Positions 1 to 5,079 of a stretch of DNA of 5,079 nucleotides are shown here, one piece after another. Made by a program: the position numbers and the translations under genes. The notes beneath the pieces are model-generated. The model worked only from the letters and a program-made list of their open reading frames with translations. It searched no databases and was not told where the DNA came from. Position 1 is the stretch's first letter. Every line of letters starts with the position of its first letter. This DNA comes from a bacterium (GTDB taxonomy: Bacteria > Hydrogenedentota > Hydrogenedentia > Hydrogenedentiales > SLHB01), in the NCBI GenBank assembly GCA_024231375.1, contig JAAEQP010000505.1, positions 1-5,079 of the forward strand. The letters run 5' to 3'.

Positions 1-1620
1 GATATCTGGGCTACCGACGGGAAACCGTGGACCATTGGCACGTCGGACGAAACCTTTCAGACGGCCAAGCGGGCGGTGGACGCGTGCTGCGCGGCGGATT
101 GCGAAACTTTCCTGAAGATCGCGTTCGATCACCATTTTGAGTGGTTCAACGATGCGGCGTGGAGCCGGGCCTACAACAACTTCCGGCAGTTTGCCATCTT
201 TGCTCGTGACACGGGGTGTACGGGCATCGCGTTGGACATTGAGTATGTGGGCGAGCAATACAGCTTCACCTGGGAAGGCTACGACTACGACGGGTACACG
301 CGGAAGGAATTGGTGTCGAAGATCCGCGAACGGATGACGCGGGTCATGAGCGTGATGTACGACGAGTTTCCGACGATGGTGTTTCTGACGTTCCCGGAAC
401 AGGGGCTTTCGTTGGGCGCGCACATCCATGCGTGTTGGATTGAGGAGGCGGCCCGCCGCGGCGCGCCCGGCGGCATTCATTACTGCACGGAGTCCACATA
501 CCGCAATCCGAACATCAACTACATGTTCGCCTATCCCTGGGCGCACAACGTGGTGATTCAACGCATTCTCAGCGATAGGGCGCGGGAGTACTGGCTGAAG
601 AAATGCACGATAGCGTCGGGGGTATGGCCGTTCGGGTCGGACCAGTTCACGGACCTGCGGGGGCCGGGGATGACGCTGGCGGAGTTCAAGCAGGCCTTTG
701 CGGGATCGCTGATGACGTCGCCGCGCTACAACTGGCTTTACGGGTCGCGGTGCATTGAGCAACTCATCGGACGCGGGTTGGACGAGTACACGGGCGATGA
801 AGATATCGAAGCGCATCTGCGTGTGTTCGCAGACAAGGAAGTTGTGATAGACCCCAAGTACATCGCGCTTGCCGAGGAACTGCGCACGAACGGGCTGAGG
901 GATTTCGCGCCCGACCTTGGGCTCATGGTCGCGCCGCAAATCGTGGGGCCCGACGATGTGCCGCGGGTGCAGCTTGCGAAGGCCGGGGCGTACGACGAGG
1001 GGCAGATCGACGGCTTGTGGGACGCGGCCCTCGCGTACTACCGGGGAGAAGATGTGGACCTACGCGAACGGTTTGGCACACAGACCCATTGGATGCTGTG
1101 CGGGCCGTTTCCGAATCCCGGTATGGACTTCGAGGGGCACAACGCCGTGTATCCGCCTGAGGAGGGCATTGACCTTGCAGGCGTGTATGATGGGCTTGGC
1201 GGCAAGGCTCGTTGGCTCGAGCATCAGCAGGATGGCCCGCTGGCGTCGGTGGACTTGACGAAGGTGTTTGAACCGACTGAGCGCGTGTGCGCGTACGCGT
1301 TATGCTATGTGGAGTCGCCGCGCGAGATGGACGTCCAGGTGCGGTTGGGCACGAACGATTCGGGGAAGCTGTGGCTTGATGGCGAATTGGTGTACGACTA
1401 CCCGTACGAAGGCGGCGCAGTGCTCGACCGGGATGTGGTGGCGGTTCGCTTGAAGAAGGGGACGACGCAGGTGTTGTTGAAGGTGTGCAACGGTGCGCTG
1501 AACTGGGGGTTCGTGTTTCGGATCACGGACGCGGCTGGGAATCCGGTTGAGGGGCTTGGGTATAGCGTGCGCGCGCCGGGGACGGCGCGATCCGAAGAAG
1601 CCGGGGACGGCTTCTTCTAG
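1..1620 (+). CDS. Large glycoside-hydrolase-like protein with C-terminal beta-sandwich module (5' partial)
   Basis: The frame is open from base 1, so the gene starts left of the window; 539 codons are visible, ending in TAG at 1618-1620. A GTG at 76 is only an internal in-frame codon, because coding-quality sequence precedes it. The N-terminal half (nt 1 to about 850) alternates strand-like hydrophobic runs and helices like a TIM barrel: GIALDIEYVG (Asp at 235, Glu at 241), MVFLTFPEQ, and GGIHYCTESTYR (Glu at 490). The acidic residues at strand ends are candidate catalytic or ligand residues, but I recognise no specific glycosidase family. The C-terminal module (about 1084-1560) begins THWMLCGPFPNPG and includes RLGTNDSGKLWLDGELVYDY and LKKGTTQVLLKVCNG. 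This is the pattern of PA14/galactose-binding-like beta-sandwich modules attached to polysaccharide-active proteins. Substrate is unknown and no signal peptide is visible because the start is missing. The final 16 residues (RAPGTARSEEAGDGFF) are encoded by an inserted repeat. The gene is convergent with the phosphoesterase gene. The CDS is confident; the function is tentative. Confidence 0.85.
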   Translation, partial: DIWATDGKPWTIGTSDETFQTAKRAVDACCAADCETFLKIAFDHHFEWFNDAAWSRAYNNFRQFAIFARDTGCTGIALDIEYVGEQYSFTWEGYDYDGYTRKELVSKIRERMTRVMSVMYDEFPTMVFLTFPEQGLSLGAHIHACWIEEAARRGAPGGIHYCTESTYRNPNINYMFAYPWAHNVVIQRILSDRAREYWLKKCTIASGVWPFGSDQFTDLRGPGMTLAEFKQAFAGSLMTSPRYNWLYGSRCIEQLIGRGLDEYTGDEDIEAHLRVFADKEVVIDPKYIALAEELRTNGLRDFAPDLGLMVAPQIVGPDDVPRVQLAKAGAYDEGQIDGLWDAALAYYRGEDVDLRERFGTQTHWMLCGPFPNPGMDFEGHNAVYPPEEGIDLAGVYDGLGGKARWLEHQQDGPLASVDLTKVFEPTERVCAYALCYVESPREMDVQVRLGTNDSGKLWLDGELVYDYPYEGGAVLDRDVVAVRLKKGTTQVLLKVCNGALNWGFVFRITDAAGNPVEGLGYSVRAPGTARSEEAGDGFF

Positions 1621-1660
1621 CGTCGGCTCCGATGGGGTGCGCCGAGGGGGAGTGATGGAC
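1571..1660 (+). repeat. REP-like twin-hairpin repeat, copy 1 (overlaps 3' end of the first CDS)
   Basis: A 90-bp direct repeat of 1737-1826, with 84 of 90 positions identical by hand alignment. The first 48 bases are identical; all six mismatches (1619, 1625, 1629, 1637, 1645, 1656) lie in the last 42. Weaker similarity continues to about 1668. It contains two perfect hairpins: CGCGCC/GGCGCG (1572-1577 with 1584-1589) and GAAGAAGCC/GGCTTCTTC (1594-1602 with 1609-1617). Both have the six-base loop GGGGAC and share the core GCCGGGGACGGC. This resembles the paired palindromes of bacterial REP/BIME elements, but no RAYT transposase is in the window. The 5' 48 bases are translated as the end of the upstream protein and the stop TAG falls just after hairpin 2. 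No T-tract follows, so it is not a canonical intrinsic terminator, although a stem here may slow polymerase or protect the mRNA 3' end. Confidence 0.85.
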
Positions 1661-1736
1661 ACTGCGTGCTCGCCGGACCCTTGGCCCGCCTTGACGCACC
1701 CTACGAATGCTTGGACACCTTCGGTGGTTGGAGTGG

Positions 1737-1826
1737 GCGCGCCGGGGACGGCGCGATCCGAAGAAGCCGGGGACGGCTTCTTCTGGCGTCAGCTTCGATG
1801 GGATGCGCCGTGGGGGAGTGACGGAC
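1737..1826 (+). repeat. REP-like twin-hairpin repeat, copy 2 (intergenic)
   Basis: Second direct copy of the element at 1571-1660, offset by exactly 166 bp. Its hairpins are at 1738-1743 with 1750-1755 (CGCGCC/GGCGCG) and 1760-1768 with 1775-1783 (GAAGAAGCC/GGCTTCTTC), both with loop GGGGAC. The base matching the stop-codon A of copy 1 is G (TGG at 1784-1786), so this copy would not end that frame. It lies in the gap between two convergent genes, 45 bp from the 3' end of the phosphoesterase gene, where a structured element could act on the 3' ends of both transcripts. The spacer between the copies (1661-1736) is unique sequence in which I see no gene. Its only structure is a weak inverted pair, GGGTGCG (1635-1641) and CGCACCC (1695-1701). 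Confidence 0.85.
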
Positions 1827-1870
1827 GCCGCTTGGAACATGTCCTCGTTTATGCTCGATCAGGTCGGTGC

Positions 1871-2698
1871 CTATTTCGCCGCGGGCGGGACGGCGCCTTC
1901 GACGGGGGTGTACTCGTGCTTGAGTGTGCCGTCTTTGGCGGCGTGCCATACGCGGTAGCCCATGGGCTCGCCGTCGAAATTCTTGCTGGTGGTGTCGGAC
2001 GACACGAACAAGATGCCGTTGTGTTCGTTGATGACTTGGCGGTGGGTGTGTCCGGTTATGACGGCACGCACGCCGGTGGCGGCGAATAGGTCGAGCATGG
2101 CCTTGCGCCGTTCGGGCGGGATGTTGAAGTACTCCTCCGCTTCGTCGGCCGTCTTCAGGAACAGGGGATGATGTCCGCAGACGATGACGGGTTGGTCTTT
2201 GGCTTTGGCCGCTTCGAGTGTCTTCTTCAGCCAAGTGTCCTGTTTCTCGCTTTCGACCGGGGTTTCCGTCTTCCACAATCCCGTGTTCACCACTACGAAG
2301 AGATAGCCTTTGTGTTCGAAGGCGAACTGGTCCTTGCCGACGAGCTCTCGGTACTGCTTCAAGGATTCCGGGGTGGGCGCGTTGCCGACGTCGTGGTTTC
2401 CCGATACACAGTGGCAAGGCATGGCGAATCCTTTGCGGATGGCCATGAAATCTTCAAAGGACTTGGGCTCCGGCACATTCACCAAATCGCCGCAGATGAC
2501 GACGAAGTCGGGCGCTTGTGCGTTGATCTGCTTCACGGCGAGCTTGAACGTGTCCACATCGTGTTCGTATCCGCCCATACCCAACTGGGTATCGCACATC
2601 TGAACGAACGTGAATCCATCATCTTCCGCGGCCGATGCGAATCCTGCCATTGCCGCCAACACGACACACGCGAGAGCAAGAAGATAGCCCGATTTCAT
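1871..2698 (-). CDS. Secreted calcineurin-like metallophosphoesterase, CPPED1/CSTP1-like
   Basis: 275 aa, ATG at 2698, stop TAG at 1871-1873. Residues 1-23 form a Sec signal peptide (Lys at 2, a hydrophobic run, ASA before the likely cut after Ala23), so the enzyme should act in the periplasm or outside the cell. The two-metal phosphoesterase motifs are all present in order: D36-T-Q38 (motif I), G70-D71 (motif II), G100-N101-H102-D103 (motif III), G175-H176-H177 (motif IV) and G216-H217-T218-H219 (motif V). Motif I has Gln where most of the superfamily has His. That, with LFLKTADEAEEYFNIPPERR and the VSGNHDVGNAPTPES stretch, fits the CPPED1/CSTP1 branch, which shows DPQ, SGNHDIGNTPT and a similar EDDYFNIP stretch. 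Length is about that of a single catalytic domain. The substrate is unknown; eukaryotic CPPED1 is reported as a protein phosphatase, which need not hold here. It lies 31 bp downstream of the membrane sulfatase-fold gene and is probably co-transcribed with it. All expected catalytic residues look intact. Confidence 0.93.
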   Translation of the reverse strand: MKSGYLLALACVVLAAMAGFASAAEDDGFTFVQMCDTQLGMGGYEHDVDTFKLAVKQINAQAPDFVVICGDLVNVPEPKSFEDFMAIRKGFAMPCHCVSGNHDVGNAPTPESLKQYRELVGKDQFAFEHKGYLFVVVNTGLWKTETPVESEKQDTWLKKTLEAAKAKDQPVIVCGHHPLFLKTADEAEEYFNIPPERRKAMLDLFAATGVRAVITGHTHRQVINEHNGILFVSSDTTSKNFDGEPMGYRVWHAAKDGTLKHEYTPVEGAVPPAAK

Positions 2699-2705
2699 CG
2701 TTTTT

Positions 2706-2713
2706 CCCTTTCC
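2706..2713 (-). promoter_or_regulatory. Ribosome binding site of the phosphoesterase gene
   Basis: On the minus strand GGAAAGGG lies 7 nt before the ATG at 2698. It is a moderate purine-rich Shine-Dalgarno match and supports that start together with the clean signal peptide. The 31-bp gap after the upstream stop also contains a small CACGC/GCGTG hairpin (2713-2717 with 2722-2726, loop of 4) with no T-tract after it. The hairpin is probably not a terminator and touches the edge of this site. Confidence 0.5.
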
Positions 2714-2729
2714 ACGCCTGCGCGTGCGA

Positions 2730-4808
2730 TTACGGAGCAGTTACAACCGATACAGACGCGTAGTCCTTCAGAATATCCTGCAGACGGTTCGTTTCTTCCG
2801 GGTACCGGGCGGCCAGATTGCGGCCCATCCCATCGCCCTGCGATACATCATACAACGCCACGGACGTGTCCCGCGTTCCCTGGGCTTCGGTGAAGGGGCG
2901 ACGGTTCGATTCCCACAGGAGCCGCCACTTCGCCGAGCGAACGGTCAGGGTCAGCGGATCGCCGGTCATGGATACGACATTGCGGTCTACCAGGCCGAGC
3001 CTGAGGTTCACGCCATCCACTGGCGTTGCGAATGACGCGTCCGCCATGGCGGCCAAGGTGGGGGCGAGGTCGTCTAGTCCTGCCGGTTTGGTGTGCCGTG
3101 CCTTGCCCAGGATGGAGGAACGCAGAATCAGGGGCACGTGCAGCGAGTCCTCGGTTAACCCTACCCGTGCCTGGTCACGTTTGAATGCAAAGGCATAGGG
3201 GGACGTTACGGCGACGCACAGATGGCGTCGCAGACCCGCGTCCCACAGACGCCGAACGAAGGCGCCGACTTGGGTATCCATGTACAGCAAGGCTCCGTCG
3301 TACGTGTCGCGAGCCGACGCCTTGGCTCCTTCCTCGATGAACCCGGCGCCGTAGCGTGGCCGGGGTCTGACCTCGCGCAACTCATGAAGGCGCAGAACCA
3401 ATAGAAACGGTTCGTCGGCATGCTCCGCAGCCCAGGCCGTGGCCGCTTGCAACGTTGCCGCCGAGCCAACGGTGGGTGCGGGGTCTTCGTTCTCCGAGGT
3501 CTCAACATCCGCCGCGTACCCCACGTCGTAGGTCTCGAACCCTCGTTCGAGTCCCGTACCGTGCTTGAGGTCGCCAGCGCCGTCCGATTCGACGAAGGCG
3601 GCGGTGGCGTATCCTGCATGGCGCATCACCTCGGCCAAGGTCTGCACATTGTCCGCAAGGGGGCCGGTCTGGCGGCCCAGGACGCCGTGGCGCAGGGGAT
3701 TGACGCCGGTCAAGGTTGTTGCCATGGACGCGCCCGCTTCGGGGGCCGGTGCGAAGGCCTTCGCGAAGACGCGGCCGCCGAAAGCCATGCGGTCGATCAT
3801 GGGCGTTGTATCGCGTTCGTAACCCATGCATGACATGTGAGCGGCGCCGAGACCCTCGATGGCTATGATGACGAAACTCGGTTGAGTGTCTTCATCGTCG
3901 CGTTCCTGGTGCATAGAGGGTCCGGATACGAGCATGGAGCGGTCCGACAAGCGCACGGGCCGCAGTCCGGTCATAGCGCGCCAGGACGGTTCCTCGTCTT
4001 CCTGCCACCACACGGAGTAGGACGATGCGCCTGGCGGAATGTCGGCATCGGACAAGCGGAAGGTGGCCCATCCGTCTCGATTCAGCTTGAGGTATCGTTC
4101 GACGCGTGTTGGCGCTGTGCCCTGTAGGTCAACCGTGACATACACGCCCGACAGGGGACGCTCCGCGTTGTGGTCATTGGCCAAGCGGAGGGTCAGGCCA
4201 CGGCCGACCAGATCGGCGGACCCTTCCAGGGGCACGCCCTCGAGTATGGCGCGGGCCTCGGCGTACGTCGACCCGACACGGACGGGTCCCGTTTGGGTGG
4301 GGGCGAGGGGCCGTGCCTGGACCAAGGCGAAGTACCACGACTGAACGCCGAAGAAGGCGCCCACTCCGCAGAGACATGCCCCGCCAAGCCAGGCGAGTGT
4401 TGCGAAGCGGCCGCCCGGTTCGGACCGGAGCACTGCGTAGAAGGAGACCAATTTCAGGATACCGTGAAGTGCGCAGAAGCAGCCGACGTAGATGAGGGGT
4501 TCCACCTTGGCCAGCATGGGATGAGGCCAGGCGATTTCGATATGGAGCAGGTAGGGTACGAACACCAGGACCGCCGCATGGGACAGGGATTCGACGAAGA
4601 GGTAGGTATTGCCTTTGGCGGGCCACAGGAACTGGAGCACCACCATGTACAGAATCTGGAGGGCCATGTAGCCACAGGCGACGCCCACCGCCACCATGAC
4701 TCCGCCGCGGAATCCGGGGATGTAGTTTTCCGCGCCCAACAGGCTTCGTACGAAGACCCCGACGGTCCCGCCCGATGCTCCCAATGCGAATATATACAGC
4801 GCCAGCAA
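2730..4808 (-). CDS. Membrane-anchored sulfatase-fold protein, probably catalytically inactive
   Basis: 692 aa from a TTG at 4808, stop TAA at 2730-2732. About five hydrophobic helices are visible (roughly residues 1-20, 36-62, 70-92, 103-128, 136-164). A beta-rich linker follows (about 175-300), then a sulfatase/alkaline-phosphatase-fold domain (about 311-690). Five helices plus an external domain of this fold is the layout of LtaS- and EptA-type transferases. Scaffold motifs are kept: GYERDTTPMIDRMA (329-342), TLTGVNPLRHGV (365-376), DGALLYMDTQVG (504-515), EDSLHVPLILR (553-563) and LDDLAPTL (578-585). The catalytic positions are changed. The first metal Asp is E318 and its neighbour G319. 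The formylglycine/Thr nucleophile aligns with A358 and the CxPxR Arg with M362. The usual DPH after the conserved His (H475) is R478-E479-V480. The TSDHG metal site reads T535-S536-P537-Y538-A539. It is therefore probably not a hydrolase or transferase and may bind or scaffold instead. The frame stays open upstream to the window edge, so the N-terminus could be longer. First gene of a likely two-gene operon with the phosphoesterase. Confidence 0.88.
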   Translation of the reverse strand: MLALYIFALGASGGTVGVFVRSLLGAENYIPGFRGGVMVAVGVACGYMALQILYMVVLQFLWPAKGNTYLFVESLSHAAVLVFVPYLLHIEIAWPHPMLAKVEPLIYVGCFCALHGILKLVSFYAVLRSEPGGRFATLAWLGGACLCGVGAFFGVQSWYFALVQARPLAPTQTGPVRVGSTYAEARAILEGVPLEGSADLVGRGLTLRLANDHNAERPLSGVYVTVDLQGTAPTRVERYLKLNRDGWATFRLSDADIPPGASSYSVWWQEDEEPSWRAMTGLRPVRLSDRSMLVSGPSMHQERDDEDTQPSFVIIAIEGLGAAHMSCMGYERDTTPMIDRMAFGGRVFAKAFAPAPEAGASMATTLTGVNPLRHGVLGRQTGPLADNVQTLAEVMRHAGYATAAFVESDGAGDLKHGTGLERGFETYDVGYAADVETSENEDPAPTVGSAATLQAATAWAAEHADEPFLLVLRLHELREVRPRPRYGAGFIEEGAKASARDTYDGALLYMDTQVGAFVRRLWDAGLRRHLCVAVTSPYAFAFKRDQARVGLTEDSLHVPLILRSSILGKARHTKPAGLDDLAPTLAAMADASFATPVDGVNLRLGLVDRNVVSMTGDPLTLTVRSAKWRLLWESNRRPFTEAQGTRDTSVALYDVSQGDGMGRNLAARYPEETNRLQDILKDYASVSVVTAP

Positions 4809-4814
4809 CCTTGT

Positions 4815-4822
4815 CCCCTTCT
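4815..4822 (-). promoter_or_regulatory. Ribosome binding site supporting the TTG start of the membrane protein
   Basis: Reading the minus strand, AGAAGGGG ends 6 nt before the TTG at 4808. This is good Shine-Dalgarno spacing and the main reason to accept a rare TTG start. No ATG, GTG or TTG occurs in this frame between the TTG and the right edge of the window. Confidence 0.5.
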
Positions 4823-4850
4823 GATGTCGGTGGCACGCCCGGCTTGCGCG

Positions 4851-4880
4851 AGTATAGACGACGGCGCGGAGTCGGGTAAA
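4851..4880 (-). promoter_or_regulatory. Candidate sigma70 promoter of the two-gene minus-strand operon
   Basis: On the minus strand, TTTACC (4875-4880, 4 of 6 to TTGACA) and TATACT (4851-4856, 5 of 6 to TATAAT) are separated by 18 bp. Transcription would begin near 4844, giving a leader of about 36 nt that contains the ribosome binding site at 4815-4822. Position and spacing fit well, and AT-rich hexamers are uncommon in this GC-rich stretch. This is a by-eye consensus match only. It is incompatible with the gene starting upstream of the window in the same frame, unless the promoter is internal. Confidence 0.4.
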
Positions 4881-4952
4881 CCATGGCGGCGGTTTGGGCG
4901 TTGGACTACTGGTGGTATCCCTGGGGAGAGGAAGAGGTTCCTGGGGAGAAGA

Positions 4953-4997
4953 ATGGGACGTATACGTCGCATGGGACCTATGAAGAAGATGGGGTAC
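4953..4997 (+). repeat. Degenerate 9-bp-period tandem repeat with a 12-bp palindrome
   Basis: Five consecutive 9-base units begin with AT: ATGGGACGT, ATACGTCGC, ATGGGACCT, ATGAAGAAG, ATGGGGTAC. Odd units match each other best, giving an 18-bp superperiod with starts at 4953, 4971 and 4989. A perfect palindrome GACGTATACGTC lies at 4957-4968. Just to the left, CCTGGGGAGA occurs twice (4920-4929 and 4940-4949). The rest of 4809-5079 shows no convincing gene: a 62-codon plus-strand frame at 4883-5071 has repetitive, unbalanced composition and no clear ribosome binding site. Confidence 0.5.
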
Positions 4998-5027
4998 GGC
5001 TACAGGGCGGACGCAGTCGGGGTCGGA

Positions 5028-5056
5028 TTGTTCGGGGGAGTGGGCTTTGCTATCAT
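5028..5056 (+). promoter_or_regulatory. Candidate outward-facing plus-strand promoter
   Basis: TTGTTC (5028-5033) and TATCAT (5051-5056, 5 of 6 to TATAAT) are separated by 17 bp. The TGC just before the -10 box makes it an extended -10 element. It would drive a gene lying to the right of the window, divergent from the minus-strand operon. The -35 match is weak (3 of 6) and the downstream gene cannot be seen. Confidence 0.3.
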
Positions 5057-5079
5057 CAGGTGGTAGTTTGAATGTCTTA

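Noticed and set aside
1594..1617. Perfect 9-bp hairpin as a Rho-independent terminator
   Set aside because: No T-run follows on either strand in either copy, and the same hairpin recurs as part of a longer repeat, so REP-like is the better description. A weaker 3'-end role remains possible.
1571..1826. CRISPR array
   Set aside because: There are only two copies, each of about 90 bp, with a single 76-bp gap. This is not the regular short-repeat/spacer pattern.
1547..2089. Plus-strand frame spanning both hairpin repeats
   Set aside because: It contains the repeat translated in another frame plus antisense phosphoesterase sequence, so it is not a plausible gene.
2666..2698. Lipoprotein signal on the phosphoesterase (Cys11 after ALA)
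   Set aside because: The -3 position is Ala rather than Leu and the Cys is only 11 residues in. A standard signal peptide with an ASA cleavage site at 21-23 fits better.
2168..2893. Plus-strand 241-codon open frame opposite the phosphoesterase
   Set aside because: It lies opposite a gene with intact catalytic motifs and a signal peptide, shows no family features, and crosses the operon junction.
4170..5066. Plus-strand 298-codon open frame antisense to the membrane protein
   Set aside because: It is a GC-driven shadow of the minus-strand gene. Its translation has no recognisable domain, is rich in Gly, Glu and His, and lacks a credible ribosome binding site.
4883..5071. Small 62-codon plus-strand gene
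   Set aside because: Composition is dominated by the local repeats, no domain or ribosome binding site is seen, and it overlaps the predicted operon promoter region.

Overview
GC-rich bacterial DNA, probably from an uncultured, biopolymer-degrading lineage of the Planctomycetota / Hydrogenedentota / Lentisphaerota type. That placement is an inference from protein style: a large glycoside-hydrolase-like protein with a C-terminal 'GPFPNP...' beta-sandwich module, a sulfatase-fold protein, an exported CPPED1-like phosphatase and REP-like hairpin repeats. No marker gene fixes the taxon.

Layout. Positions 1-1620 (+) hold the 3' part of a gene for a large protein with a barrel-like N-terminal region and a C-terminal carbohydrate-binding-like beta-sandwich. 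The gene runs off the left edge. Its last 16 codons and its stop lie inside the first of two directly repeated elements (1571-1660 and 1737-1826). Each element carries two hairpins with the same loop, GGGGAC. The second copy lies wholly in the roughly 250-bp intergenic stretch between this gene and a convergent minus-strand pair.

The minus-strand pair reads right to left. First comes a membrane protein with about five predicted TM helices, a central beta-rich linker and a sulfatase / alkaline-phosphatase-fold domain (2730-4808). After 31 bp comes a secreted calcineurin-like phosphoesterase (1871-2698) that closely follows the CPPED1/CSTP1 motif pattern. A plausible sigma70 promoter (4851-4880) and a good ribosome-binding site precede the TTG start of the first gene, so the two are probably one operon.

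The right end (4809-5079) has no convincing gene of its own. It holds the operon promoter, a short degenerate 9-bp-period repeat with a 12-bp palindrome, and a possible plus-strand promoter facing out of the window. The minus-strand frame of the membrane protein stays open, without a stop, to the window edge, so that gene's real start is uncertain.

Most notable points: (1) the sulfatase-fold protein has lost every catalytic and metal-ligand residue I can align by eye while keeping the scaffold motifs around them, which points to a membrane-bound pseudoenzyme; (2) the twin-hairpin repeat is REP-like and one copy has become the 3' end of a coding sequence. I see no complete new defence or mobile system in this window.
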